Shown: positions 48,437-60,162, counted from the stretch's first letter. The stretch is DNA of 64,000 nt from Astropecten irregularis (GCA_963971285.1 OZ020256.1:2978501-3042500), one strand, 5' to 3'. Made by a program: numbers and translations. Notes: generated by a model from the sequence alone, not told the origin.

Positions 48437-49860
48437 AGGAGCAGGGACTAGAACAAGCAAGAGGTCAGAATTCAAGCAACATGATTCTTTCATGAGTATG
48501 TGGGCTGGTGAGGAGAACAGGTGCTTCAACAGAAGTCACAGCGACAGAAGAGATGATGGTCCATTTAGCAATGCATTAACAAGGGATATAGACCCTCACA
48601 AACTGGCCATTGCCCCTGTCCATCTTGAGAGAGACATGACTGCATGGCTTATACTGTACATGTAATAGTCATAGACAAGGAGCATGGCCATGAAAAAAAT
48701 GGAGTTCTCAACTCTGGTTTCATCTAAGGTCTGACTTAAGAAATTGATGGAATAGACCTCAGGGAACATTAATTTCTAGGTGCTATATGGCCTCAAATTG
48801 TGGTAGCACTTTTGTGTAATATCCCATAAATTATTGTAATATTTCCCCCCCCCAAAAAAAAAAATAAATAAATAAATAAAAATAAACAAATAGGTTTAAG
48901 CTCTTGCTTCTGACTTATTTTTTCTTTTAATGTTATTTCTCTGTGAATGGATTATGAATTATATAATCACATCATCATTCACCAAAATACATATCAAGGA
49001 CTTGGTAGGAGGTCAGAAAATACGACCACGCCCCCTTTTTCAGTTGCATTGTGGGAAAGTGAATGTTGTTTTTTGTTGCTCCTCAAATGATACCACATTT
49101 TCTCAATAGTGATACCACAATTTGAAGTCACATACTACCTAGCAAAGCTGTTAATGTTATAAACGTCAATTTTATGAAGTCAAACCTTAGATGTAGTGGG
49201 TGTTGAGCTCGCACCTTAATAAGAGTTTTTTCAGAACTTTTCTCCTTGACTATCATACATCCCAACTAGAAATGACTTCAGTTCACCTTGTCCTTCTCCA
49301 ATCATTCTCCCAGGGGCCAATAAAACCCTGGATCGATCTGCCTCTAGCACTAAAGATAAATCTCTTGTATTGCATGGAACTTTTGAAAGCATGTGAATTT
49401 GACTCCAGGCCAACGTTGTCCATTATTATCCCTCTGAACAAATCTAGGCAATACAGAGCACATTTCCTGTAAACAGCCTTTTAAAAAGAAGGTTTTTTTT
49501 AGTCCTTCATTTGCACAATAATGACTATGTCCCCTCAAGCAAAGTACATGTATATAAATAATGGGCAACGGCAGCCATTTTCACTCAGGAATTGTCAACA
49601 ATTCAAGCAAATTTGCCAACATGGTAAAAAACTGATTTGCTACTTTGCTAACGTCAGGATTTCAAGGGAAACCTGTGTTATTGATTCTATCAAAAAAGTG
49701 CTATGTTTCATGAGTGGTAAAGATCACCTGAAAGGTGCACCGCACTTTTCTTTTTTACAACTGATATACATTTTCAGGTCAATCGCAACCTAGGGACCAA
49801 GTCACTTTGATATCTACACGTGTAAAAGGTACAGGGCCCTTTACATGCAGAGTGTGATCT
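48437..49860. other. gene-free stretch
   Basis: No supported gene. An A-rich (AAAT)n run at about 48852-48890 follows a C-run. Confidence 0.45.
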
Positions 49861-50416
49861 GGGGTTGATTTCACGAAGCCCTAGGATCGATCGTAACTCG
49901 AGTTATGAAGAATAATCTTGCAATGCTTCATAATTAGTTCTATGACTAAGTCTTGATGGGTTTGGTAAAATTGAACACTTTGGAAAATGGAGTCATTATT
50001 GTGTCACTGGTCCATCATCAGGGAAGTACAGTGGCAGTCATCATGTCCTCCTAATCTCCTGGATTGTCTAAGGTTTCAACAGGAGAGGACACACAACATT
50101 GCATAACCTTTGTGAGACTCATGGCCAGACTCCATTTTACTTTCAGTGGTAACAGCATTGCTGGATAGGTGCCACTTTCCAAACATCTTGTACTACCAGG
50201 AATCAATTTCACCAAACTCATCATAACTTTGGTTTGCGGTGTCACCTTCATTTAGTTCTTCCACCACGCATAGCTTCAAGTCTTACTCATCATAACTTAC
50301 TATCAATCGTAGGACTGAGTATGCATTGCAGCCTCACATAGAAGTCGTAGGATACGACGGGTTACCCTTCATAACTCGAGTTACGATCGATCGTAAGGCT
50401 TCGGGAAATCGACCCC
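49861..50416. mobile_element. composite GGGGTTGATTTCACGAAG element (family G3)
   Basis: The outer ends GGGGTTGATTTCACGAAGCC and GGCTTCGGGAAATCGACCCC are inverted, as are inner GATCGATCGTAACTCGAGTT and AACTCGAGTTACGATCGATC. The middle (about 49955-50230) contains a further GAATCAATTTCACCAAACTC end, suggesting one related element inside another. Confidence 0.75.
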
Positions 50417-51047
50417 CGGTCCAAGGAAAATGTTGGAGAATCAAATTCCCTAAATGACCACCACTGACTAAAAGTCTGGCATGTCTCGACTGCACTTTGG
50501 TAATGTCGGTTCCTAGATGCAAACTTTGAATCTCACCTTAGAACGATGTGAATATATCAAAGCCGTTGGCGGAATTTGAAACAGCTGTTTGAATTAAAGA
50601 TACTATAAAACATTCATTTGGTAATCCCATGGGGGGGGGGGGATTAGACACTGGCTTAGTCGGTAGCTGTCAAATGATGAATTCTTTTTTGATAATCCAG
50701 ATGGATTACATAGTCTCATCAATATTTAGAGAGAGGTAAGCAAAAGCAATACTCTAATGACACAAACTAATTAAAAAAAATAAATAATTACAGACTAAGC
50801 CCAAAGCGAATTGCTGCATGTCAGTTCTTGCTTTGATGAGCCCTGCCATAAAGTGACGCCGTCGTATTCTGATATTCCCTCCTCACTTGTGTTCTCTCTT
50901 TGTATTTCAAAGTATGTGCCATCAAACCAGGCAATCTTATAGCTCAGGAGAAGGGAAAAAGCGTCTCAAAAACCTACATCATAGAAAATAACAACCCAAC
51001 CCGCAGATAACAGAGAGGTCCCAATATGACGTGATTAGAACTGATCT
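50417..51047. other. gene-free stretch
   Basis: No supported gene; G12 run near 50631-50642. Confidence 0.4.
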
Positions 51048-51195
51048 GGGGCCGATTTCATAAAGCTCTGCGACGCGTCGCAACTCGATTTGCGATGCGT
51101 CCTAACTGCGACGTGTCGCATCTGTGCGGCGAGTTCATAGAGAAAGGATGGGTCTTAACTCTGCGACGCGTCGTAAGTTTTATGAAATCGGCCCC
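51048..51195. mobile_element. GCGACGCGTCGC-type MITE (family G2), copy 2
   Basis: Collinear with 48290-48436 and only about a dozen differences by eye. Confidence 0.9.
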
Positions 51196-51367
51196 TGGGC
51201 TCTTCAGCTTTCCAAAACGAGGCTGTCTGTGTCAGCATCACATACATGCCAGTGCGTGTGCATACACAATGCACGTAAGGTCTGCTAGAGCATGGAGTAA
51301 TTAAACAGACAATGACGGAGTGAGCAAAGCAAGCCAACTGGTACCTGAGCTGAGAGTGTGATGTTCA

Positions 51368-51725
51368 TGTGATAATAATAACAAATAGTTGTATAGCGGC
51401 GGTACGGTATGCGCTCATGGCGCATTATCATTATCCCTTGTAGTTTGGCTACATTAACATTCCTGAAACCATCTTGACTCCCTGGAGAGTATACACAGCC
51501 CTGGTTGCTATAAGAACAGGAAGGCTTATCAAAAACAAAGCCATCTCTACCCTCATGCCATGATTGGTACCCATTTACACCCTGGGTGAAGAGGAGCAAT
51601 ATAGCGCCACTAACCCATGGCTGGATTTGAACCCACATACAATCTGTAGTTTGAGCACAAGATCTTGAGTACGACACACCAGACCACTAGGCATGCGAGC
51701 CATTCTGTGCCGAGTTGCTGTGGCG
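51368..51725 (-). mobile_element. tRNA-derived SINE, minus strand
   Basis: On the minus strand an A-box-like segment (CCTAGTGGTCTGG, 51682-51694) and a B box GGTTCAAATCC (51622-51632) are followed by a GGTGTAAATGGGTACC body motif (near 51570-51585) and a tail ending in CCGCTATACAAC..TTATTATTAT. The GCGCTATA(T)AA-TTATT tail type is widespread among deuterostome SINEs that use CR1/L2-like LINEs, from memory. Too long and unpaired to be a tRNA gene. Confidence 0.75.
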
Positions 51726-52374
51726 GCGCGGCAGCACAGAAAGACTCTGTTTCGAAGCGGATATGTGCATATGGGACTAATGTGAAATTCCTCTTTGAAA
51801 CAAGATGAGAGGTAATATGCATTATACTAAAAGTTAGAACTCTTGGAGAACTCAGCGCATATATGCATAATTAATGCATAATGCATAGACAATAGTATGA
51901 ATAATTAATGCATTGGATAGATATATCCCCATAGGGTTTCTGGTGAGTTTAACTGCACCAAGACGTTGAGAAACATCTTCAAGTTTGCGTAGGACTTTTT
52001 GGTATTTTGAATACCACCAGAGTGTATTATACATGATCCGAACAAGATTAAAACTTGATGACTTACAATTCCAGAATTCTTAATTCTGTTAGTTAATGAG
52101 CTATCATCATAGTCAGCGAACTAACATTTTTTTTCCTTTTTATGACATTCCTTGGTGGCTTGGAAAAACAAGCAATTTCCATAATGATTTTGAATACCGC
52201 ACAAAATTGTATCAAAATTACGTTCTACATTAAACATTTGATTTTACATGCAGATATCCCCCCTCTCCATCCAAATCTCTATACTGCATAAATTAAGTCA
52301 CACACAGATCCCTATCATCTGATTGGTGGGTACTAACTGATCACATGTCGACAACCGGTATTCTTATTGGTTCT
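51726..52374. other. gene-free stretch
   Basis: No supported gene; several ATAATTAATGCAT repeats near 51865-51915. Confidence 0.4.
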
Positions 52375-52516
52375 GGGGTCAATTTCACCAAACTCATCGA
52401 AACTTTCTATCAATCGTAGGACTTATACGATGACATGCTGCCCCATGTAGGATACGATGGGTTATCCTTCGTAACTCGAGTTACGATCGATCGCAGGGTT
52501 TCGTGAAATCGGCCCC
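52375..52516. mobile_element. GGGGTCAATTTCACCAAACTC-type MITE (family G3)
   Basis: Left GGGGTCAATTTCACCAAACT; right TTTCGTGAAATCGGCCCC; inner TATCAATCGTAGGACTT and AACTCGAGTTACGATCGATC shared with 49861 and 60163. The two ends are of slightly different types. Confidence 0.82.
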
Positions 52517-52524
52517 AGGTCATT

Positions 52525-52525
52525 G

Positions 52526-52558
<33 letters not shown>
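52525..52558. repeat. (TA)n microsatellite
   Basis: Near-pure TA repeat directly after the MITE ending at 52516. Confidence 0.9.
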
Positions 52559-53375
52559 AACATAAAATAACAAGGTAGCTTAATCCCCATATGCTTCGGT
52601 GGAATGATTTTTGAATTCACGTATTTGTATCAAATAAAACATAGTGATTAGACTGAATGTGCTTTACAAGCAAGCAATGCGTGGAAACAATACAAACAAT
52701 CTATCCAATTGCGTTTCCATGCAAAAGAAGTACTCACATTTGTACATCTGGGCAAAAACACAGCGCATATCCAAGACACGTTAGAACGTGCTGTGCTTGC
52801 TAGTGTAGATAAGACACGCTCATTATAGATTATGTGTTTTTATTTTGGAACACAAAATAGAACATTTTCAAATTTTCCTTGTAAAAGTTAGTGCATTGTA
52901 AACATGATTGTGCCATGTCGGCGTCAATGCAACATGAACAGTTTGGAGTTTTGAACACATATACCGTTAGCGCTTTGGCTCTGGCTATTCAGCGTACATG
53001 GATCATGGGATATCATCATGGGATCATGGGACCTATCACACTCTTGGACCACTGCCAACAGTGTGATATACATACTATTCCCGTTGGATAGTTTATACAG
53101 ACACACTTCCATTCATTTACTGGTATTCACATCTATTTCAGACACTGATTTGAAAGACTTTGTTGCCTCGGATGGACTATGAGTTGAGATATGTACAAAA
53201 AACAACAAAAACACAATTAATACTGATTGGAATTTCTTCCTATCACGAGAAAGCAAAATATCAGTCTGTTAAATATATCATATAAATGATAAAAATAATT
53301 CCCATTGTTATCCAAGTCTATACACAATTATATTATTTTGACACAAAGTTGGCACTATTTTTGGCAGACAGTGTA

Positions 53376-54331
53376 TCAAACACACCAGGTTAAGTCTGTT
53401 AACGTTACCTTAAGGATGTGGAATGCAGCTACGGCACGGATGAGTAGGTTGACGCTGGGCGTGTACGCCCCGCTGCATATCTCACAGTCCCTGGTGGATG
53501 CATGAGTCAGCTGGCCGACGATCACCTTAGATGTCGTGGGGGAGATATCATCCTCATCCCGGTAGATGGGAAGGGCCTGCCTCCAGTTCTGCCTGAGTTG
53601 ATGGGAGAGAAGTCCCACAAGCTGCCTGTTTGCTGGAGCCTCCGCCACGTTCACGTTCTCCATGGGATCCTGGCTGTAGCTGTAGAGTTCCCGGGCCAGG
53701 GGACTGGACCAGTCCACCTGGTAGTTGGAGTTGTTGAACGGTAGCCACTCTGAGTACCTGTACTTTTTCGTCCGCATGGAGTACCCCATGATGCTGATTC
53801 TAGATATTGGTGGAGTGTTGGTCTTGTGAGAGGGGTAGAACGTCGGGCGAGGATACTGGCTGAAGCTGGCGTTCTTCCACTGTTTGAATCTCACTCTGCT
53901 GGGGACCTGAGCGGTTTGGTGGATCAGGGGAGCCAGACTCACTCCCTCCGTGCAGAAGGTGACGTTGGAGGAGTTGCCGTGGGGACAGAGGGGAGGAACG
54001 GGGAGGCCCGCCAGATCAGCCAACGTGGGGAAGATGTCAACTAGCTCCACAAAGTCCCCGTTGACAAACCCTGAGGTGAGCTGGCGGGGAACGTACTCAC
54101 CTGAGAGGTTGAGGCCCGCACTGCTCGGCCTTTGGTCCTCGCTGTCAGCGTGGTGATGGTTGTGGTGATGACTAGGCCGGTGGAAGGGATCGATAAAGCT
54201 GAACTTGCGACGTCGGTGGCCAGTCCTGGTCTTGTCCGTCACTCCCGGCACGTGAACCATCAGTGGAACCTGAGTTGCCGACACAAAGTTGCTGTACTTG
54301 GACCACTCCTGATGCTCACCCAACTGAAAAC
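53376..54331 (-). CDS. IDS: iduronate-2-sulfatase, 3' coding exon
   Basis: Lysosomal exo-sulfatase that removes the 2-O-sulfate from iduronate at the end of dermatan and heparan sulfate. The exon starts after the acceptor CTGTTCAG at 54332-54339 and continues the upstream exon in phase (GAT CAC G|GT). It reads FQLGEHQEWSKYSN, then VPLMVHVPG, DLAGLPVPPLCP, FSQYPRPTFYP, SRISIMGYSMRTKKYRYSEW and ARELYSYSQDP, matching the C-terminal half of human IDS. The Lys of EWSKYSN corresponds to the conserved active-site Lys. Differences are a His-rich insertion (HHHNHHH) in the linker near 54160, and a C-terminus about 60-75 residues longer than human, including CEICSGAYTP. The stop is at 53376, but an AAG|GTAACG donor-like site near 53408 means coding might continue in another exon. 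Confidence 0.93.
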
Positions 54332-55695
54332 CTGAACAGTTTCAGAGGTTTTCATTAAAATTGACTGACATCCAATCAAAGGAAGAAACGTCTTATTATT
54401 CCACATTAAGGTGCGCCAAAAAATTGCACTGAGCCTTAAACATGTGTGTCAGTTTGTGAAAATGAAAAAAATAGCCAAATTCATTATAAACTGCTTCTGA
54501 CAGTTGCCAACAAGGTATTTTTTGTTCTTCGGCATATCATGCAAATTTTGAGCATGGTAATAATCCCTTTTCTTATAATTTTCTTTGTAGACAGATAACA
54601 GGATTTCCCCGTTGCCATGACAATTTATAATCCTCTGATGGGTTCCTTTCATCCGCAAATGGGCAGTCTGTATGTTCTTGCACTGCCTTCATTCGGCCCT
54701 TTAAGAATGACACTGCAATGCTGGAAATTTCCTAAGACCCTCCTGACTGTACGCATTAGATACAATCAGAGATGGATTAAAGAAATGATAGCTATCTAGG
54801 CACTGGCTTGCAGAGCATTGACACCAAAACTAGATGTCGCACCGTACCCGTGCATTAGCCAATGGGAGCTATATCCATCATGCATGACAGCGGCCATTTC
54901 AGGGAGGAGAAAAATGAACCTTAACATTCGAGCGCTTATTATAACGATCGCACAAGCTGCGCGGTATGCGGTGCTGTCCGTTACGCGTTACACGATGCAC
55001 CAGAAACATGATGGAATGCTGTAGCTATATTCGGTGGCTTAGATTGTTTGTCGTTAATTCCATCATTTCAATTCGCCAATTTCATTGTATTTTTTGCCAT
55101 TATGTAATTTTGGTTGCCAATTCCATCATTCAGTTTGTCATTCTGTTCGCAAATTCCATCATTCAATTTGGCAAATTTAATGATGGAATTACCGAAGCAA
55201 ACAATCTTAATCAAGAAGATAGCTACGGCATTCCATAACAACGGATTTGAAACACAATTTAAAATGCCGCCGTGAAAGACGCATCCACGAGCACCCAATG
55301 CGTCATCTTTATATATCTATGATTGACACCACAGAGAGCCTGTGTACAAAATCTACGCAAGGGCCGTGTTCATCTGGATTCATTTTGATTCCAACACGCG
55401 GCTGCTACATGTACGTCGCAGAAATACATCCAACTCATTACGGGATATTTCACCCGTCGCTCCAAAGCCTACACTTTCTATACTGCACTGCTAGTATCAC
55501 AGTTTGTCCATCATCTCCAAAGTATTTAAACTTCCAAAGCGTCTAGTAAAGGCCCAGGAGAGAACACAAATGTATACAAGAATTTGACTGTCAAAATGTG
55601 AATTCGAAGGGAGGGGTAGAGGTTGAACCCAGACAGGGAATTATGAGACCACGTGAATAATCGGTACATGATTACATCTTGCTGACTGCTCTCAC
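54332..55695 (-). other. IDS intron (phase 1)
   Basis: 1364 bp between donor CACG|GTGAGAGC (55695) and acceptor CTGTTCAG (54332). It contains the small inverted-repeat element at 55043 and otherwise nothing recognised. Confidence 0.88.
55043..55203. repeat. short inverted-repeat element with AATTCCATCATT modules
   Basis: TTGTTTGTCGTTAATTCC at left and GGAATTACCGAAGCAAAC at right. The module AATTCCATCATT recurs at about 55056, 55119 and 55152 and inverted near 55179. It lies within the IDS intron. Confidence 0.7.
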
Positions 55696-55822
55696 CGTGA
55701 TCTCCAAACAGTGCAATGACGGTGTTATCGGCTAAGCCTTCATCCTCCAGGGTGGATAGCACTCGTCCGATCTCGTAGTCGATGTATGACGTGGTGGCAT
55801 AATAAGCTTGCCTCATCAGGAG
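55696..55822 (-). CDS. IDS: iduronate-2-sulfatase, internal exon
   Basis: A 127-bp exon between acceptor TTTCTGCAG and donor GTGAGAGC. It encodes [20 protein letters not shown] and then a segment ending ALFGDHG, aligning with the human IDS region [20 protein letters not shown]...TSDHG. The Asp-His of GDHG corresponds to human Asp334 and His335, calcium ligands of the sulfatase active site. The next exon upstream, which would carry the VDFQRK-type region, was not found in the remaining 8 kb. The first-exon metal ligands and the Cys that becomes formylglycine must also lie upstream, probably outside the window. Confidence 0.93.
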
Positions 55823-56507
55823 CTGCAGAAATCAACAACAACAAAAACAACAACATGAATAAGAAGAAGACATTTTACGATCGCAAACAAAGCTTGACGT
55901 AGATTCGTGCTGCATGACGTGTGCCAAGAGTCCCAGTCTAAGGGCTTTTTCTCAAATATCCCCTGTGGAAAGGGAAGAAATTATAATTGATTGCATACAA
56001 ACTAAACAACAAGCATTGAATATACTGTACATGTATGTATGTACATGTACATGATGTACACAATAAGTACATAGTCAAGCAAAACAATAAGACTTGATAT
56101 GTATATTATTAAAGTTAATCCGATTCAAAGATCAAAGTTTTAATAGTGTTTTGTGAACTTAAAGGCCACTAGTGTCCCATCTGACTAGACCTATAAAAGT
56201 CTTAGACTATACATCATATAGAAGCTCTTCAAAGACCACATCCTAGTACTTCTTACAGAAATCGTATGACCATGATGAACCCTTAAACTTGGACTAGTTG
56301 GAAGTCCCCAGAGTATATTTCTAGTTATTGCTTTTTGGACATCAATCTGGACAAGTTGATAGAAAAGCTGCGGTCTGTTCATAATTTGATTTGTTATGGA
56401 ACAACAACAAAACTGTGACATTTTCAGCTCAATTGATTGTTTGAAACAGTAGAAAACAGTAAAAAAAAAAACGTCGCAATTGTTTTGCGAAATTGTGAGG
56501 TAATTGT
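55823..56507. other. IDS intron or upstream sequence
   Basis: No further exon recognised. A GTAC/ATGT-rich run occurs at about 56026-56060. Confidence 0.5.
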
Positions 56508-56657
56508 AATGGGAGACTTTTGAGAATCGGTCTTCAAGTCAACAGTGCATGCGCACACTCAACAGCGCAGGCGCAAAACAAGGCACGCATGCTCACAATT
56601 GCGTGAGCATGCGCTGTTGACTTGAAGACCGGTTCTCCAATTTTAAAGTCTCCCATT
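56508..56657. mobile_element. CGCG-rich palindromic MITE (family D), copy 2
   Basis: AATGGGAGACTTTTGAGAAT at left, AAAGTCTCCCATT at right, with CTTCAAGTCAACAG and CTGTTGACTTGAAG inverted inside. It directly abuts a family A fragment. Confidence 0.88.
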
Positions 56658-56660
56658 GTA

Positions 56661-56848
56661 AGGTTTTGGTCTAGAAGATCAAAACTGTTTTGGTCTTTTG
56701 TTTAACTCATTTCGGAATAAACACAACATTTCAGATGGAAACATTTAATAACAGTAAGTTTGTAACAGGTTTATCTTTATACCCTGTAAGTTATAGGTAA
56801 AATATATGAACATTTCTGTCTCCTACTAAAGTAAGATAGAACCTTTAA
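56661..56848 (+). mobile_element. family A-like MITE, right half
   Basis: AGATCAAAACTGTTTTGGTC, TTTATCTTTATACCCTGTAA and AAGATAGAACCTTTAA align with the right half of family A, the divergent type. Confidence 0.75.
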
Positions 56849-56898
56849 AAGACACTGTCTGAATCAGTTTCTTTAGTACTGTGTCTACGCCTGAAGTT

Positions 56899-57043
56899 TA
56901 ATGGGAGACTTTTGAGAACCGGTCTTCAAGTCAACAGCGCACGCGCACGCACAACGGCGCAGGCGCAAAACAACGCGCGCATGCTCACAATTGCGTGCGC
57001 GTGCCCTGTTGACTTGAAGATCGGTTCTCAAAAGTCTCCCATT
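56899..57043. mobile_element. CGCG-rich palindromic MITE (family D), copy 3
   Basis: AATGGGAGACTTTTGAGAAC at left, mirrored by TTCTCAAAAGTCTCCCATT. The inner arms are GCGCACGCGCACGC and GCGTGCGCGTGC. Closest to consensus of the three copies. Confidence 0.9.
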
Positions 57044-57741
57044 CAATTTGGATAACAACAACTGGACAACAACTCTAATCAATAAACAGTTGACTCGTTT
57101 CCTAGAAATATCAATGCAAGGCTTAATGTTTTGCTCTTATAGTATTTATTGTTATCCAAATTGTTCGTCCAAAACATCATTCACATCAACAAACTTGATC
57201 ACACACTGGCATTCTGAACAGACGGACCTTTGATGATAAAAAAAAAGATGATGATGAAAATGAAAAATCCCACAAACAATCAGCACGCTCGGGAATCACG
57301 GGCAATAAACGCGCATGCAATCGATCACCCACACTCCCATTTTCAAATTTCCTTTCAGGAATTATGGTGACCATTTTTTTCCCCGTTTTTTTTTTAATCT
57401 GCCATTTGATCAAAGTTTTTTTTTCTCCTCGTTTAGTCTCAGTATTTGTGGAATGATCCTGCGCTGTTGACAACTACTTATTATTGCATTGGGCTTTTTG
57501 TTTTTCAATTTTTCTTATCTTTTTGCAGGTGCTATCAATAAATACTGAAATCATTTGTCACGAAAAGGTCACCGGTGACAGCTGATTGCTTTGAACATTA
57601 TTAAAAAAAAATATGGGGGCGTAAGAACAGAGAGAGTGTGATATTTTTGTGGTTGAAGAACACTGGAAAGTATTTGTTTTCAGTGACAGAAAGACACTTT
57701 CACAGTGTACATTTGTAGCAGTTTGGTTTAAGATCCGTGTT
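57044..57741. other. gene-free stretch
   Basis: No exon or other gene recognised; T-rich runs near 57375-57425. Confidence 0.4.
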
Positions 57742-57857
57742 TTAAGTTAGTATGATACTTTGGTTTTTTTCAAAGAAATACAGATTCATGGGCAAAAATA
57801 TCAAGACAGATACACAGTAACAGTCATCTGTGAAAATGTCAGTCCCATACGTTGCCC
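57742..57857 (+). mobile_element. family A MITE, left-end fragment
   Basis: TTAGTATGATACTTTGG through GTCCCATACGTTGCCCG is the first third of a plus-oriented copy. It stops exactly where the next copy starts. Confidence 0.85.
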
Positions 57858-57858
57858 G

Positions 57859-58220
57859 AAAGGTAGTATCATACTTTGGTAAGAAGCCAAAACAGAAATG
57901 TTCACAGATTTACTTATAACTTACAGGGTACGAAGATGGTGGTGGTAGAGTCATACCATGAACATTTTTCCACCTGAAATGCTGTATTTATCCAGAAATC
58001 AGTAAAACAACGACCGAAAATCTTTTTGATCTATCAAAAGATCAAAAATAAAAGAGAAAAGACTTAAGAAATACTGTGGCTGTTTTTCACTGTTTTCTCA
58101 AAAAGTGGGCAACGTATGGGACTGAAATTTTCACAGATGACTGTTATTGTATTTTCCTTGATAGTTTTGCCCATGAATCTGTGATTCGTTGATAAAAACC
58201 AAAGTATGATACTACCTTTA
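57859..58220 (-). mobile_element. 365-bp TTAA-type MITE (family A), full copy
   Basis: AAAGGTAGTATCATACTTTGG at left; GATACTACCTTT at right. It lacks TTAA on both sides, unlike the other full copies, and lies head-to-head against the fragment at 57742. Confidence 0.88.
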
Positions 58221-59338
58221 CGAAGAAGTTGGAGTACAATGGTCACTTGAATCAATGTGAAATTGAACAAAATATACAAAAAGAAGGGTGAGGTACAAAA
58301 TATGGATGTGTGTGACAGTAGAGAGGGCCAAGGACTATCAATCAGACTGTGTACAGTGGATTCAGGAATTTGAAGTCATCTTACCAAATGAGAGAATGAT
58401 TAGACTAGAAGGGGGATTGAGTGCGGAGACAGGGTCGTTCGTTTCCCGTCCATGGGATGTGGGCGAGATGATTAGTTGTTAATCTGCAGCCAGGAGATAG
58501 AAGGCCTATAGGTCTGATTCCAGCCCCGATGATGTGGGTTATGCATTATGTATATGGCCCCGCAGGCCGTGATGTCATAAGAGGGAATGATGTAAAAGTG
58601 GTCGGGAAGAAACTCAGAAAGAAAACTAGATTTGGACAAACCTGCCTAGGTACACATGGGAACCCCCAGCACAAAACAGTCCCTGGAGTTGTTGGGCTAT
58701 GTGCCATCAATCTACTGTCCAATTATGGCCAATTTCATACCCTTAAAGTGGTAAGCAATTTGTGTTTAAGCCTATCGGAGCAGCCAAATTTGCCAAAGAA
58801 GGAGATTTTTTTTTTCCTGCATGTAAGCATGCTGCTTAAGCATACAAACCTGCTAAGCATAAAAAAGTCTTGCTCAATAAAAAACAAAACAGTATACTAA
58901 CCAAGCAAATTTTAATTTGCAATTTATTTTCATATTAACATTCTGCTGTAGCTTGCTCAGCATAGCAATCAAGCAGGTTTGGGGGCATGTTGGGGGCTGG
59001 TGTCCTGATTTGATTTAGCAATGGTTTTTAGCACTTATGCAAATTTTGGGAACATTAGAAGCTCTCTTTTCAGGAATCTGACTCAACGTTTCTCAACCTA
59101 TAAACTTGAAAACACCTGGAGGTTGGCATATCCTCCAAGCCAGCACAAGCAGACAATTAATATTGTAATAAGTTCCCTAGAGTACAACATCTGCATTGGT
59201 GTAACACAATGCGTTGGGCTGATGTAGTAGTAGGCACGTTCACACACACCCAAAAGCATGACTATTTGGGTTGCGCTCCAAATCGCTACCCAAATAGTTG
59301 CGCTTTTTGTCGTGTCCACACAGGCAAAAAAGCACGAC
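58221..59338. other. gene-free stretch
   Basis: No supported gene. AAGCATG/GCTTAAGCA/GCTAAGCATA modules at about 58825-58980 recall family G interiors but no ends are preserved. Confidence 0.4.
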
Positions 59339-59462
59339 CCAAAAAGTGGGCACCATATTGGACTGAAATTTTCACAGATGACTGTTACTGTATCTGTCTT
59401 GATATTTTTGCCCATGAATCTGTATTTCTTTGACAAAAACCAAAGTATGATATTACCTTTAA
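59339..59462 (-). mobile_element. family A MITE fragment
   Basis: AAAAAGTGGGCACCATATTGG to AAAGTATGATATTACCTTTAA, the right third of a minus-oriented copy. Confidence 0.85.
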
Positions 59463-60162
59463 CATGTTTAAAAGAAAGCCAAGTATGTTTTGAGCCTGCG
59501 TGTAGCAGGATTTTTCTCAAAGGAGCCTTTAAAAATAAAGTTGCTCATTTTGTTGTTTACTAGTCCAGCCAAGTTTCCAAAAGAAGGTCTGACTACTGTA
59601 GCTCAGAGTTATTAATCTACAGTCAGTTGACAGTACTAGTTTCTAAATCCAGAGTTTTGAGGTCATGGAGTCACACTGAATGATAACCAGAGGCTACTGA
59701 TGATACCTCCACGTACAACTCCAACAAAAGCACAATTGAAAAAAAAAAGACAGGGAGAAAAAAAACCAAGAAAGTAAAGAAGGTGTAACGTCAGTAACCG
59801 ATACGCCATTCATCCATTACACAGGACTACAGGAAGACAAAGTAGGTTAGAAGCGAGCCCTGGATGTATGAGCCTCTTTTTTTTCGCAATTAAGGAGGCA
59901 TTTGTTATTTGCCCTCCCGGCAAACCAACAGCTTCGACGGCATCCACTTCGTCCACTGGCGCCCGCCGATGTTTAACCTCAATTTACCAAAACGTACATG
60001 GACCCGACAAAACACATTCTCCATCCTATTCCCCACCCACTCCCCTCAATGCTAAAAGACATAAATGATGTTTGATATGTCGTCTTTTTTTTTTTCAATT
60101 TTTTTGAGAGAGGGGGGGAGCGTTTTGAACTACTGCTCTATTTGGATAAGAAATCTGTTCAA
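59463..60162. other. gene-free stretch with family R trace
   Basis: Positions about 59493-59522 (GCGTGTAGCAGGATTTTTCTCAAAGG) resemble the AGCAGGATCTTTCTCAAAGG segment of family R. No gene supported. Confidence 0.45.

Noticed and set aside
55526-55695. Open extension past GDHG as IDS coding sequence
   Set aside because: It follows a consensus donor and bears no sulfatase similarity; the true continuation is the exon starting at 54331.
58529-58900. 123-codon open frame, plus strand
   Set aside because: No motif; ends in a T-rich run and overlaps degraded family G-like modules.
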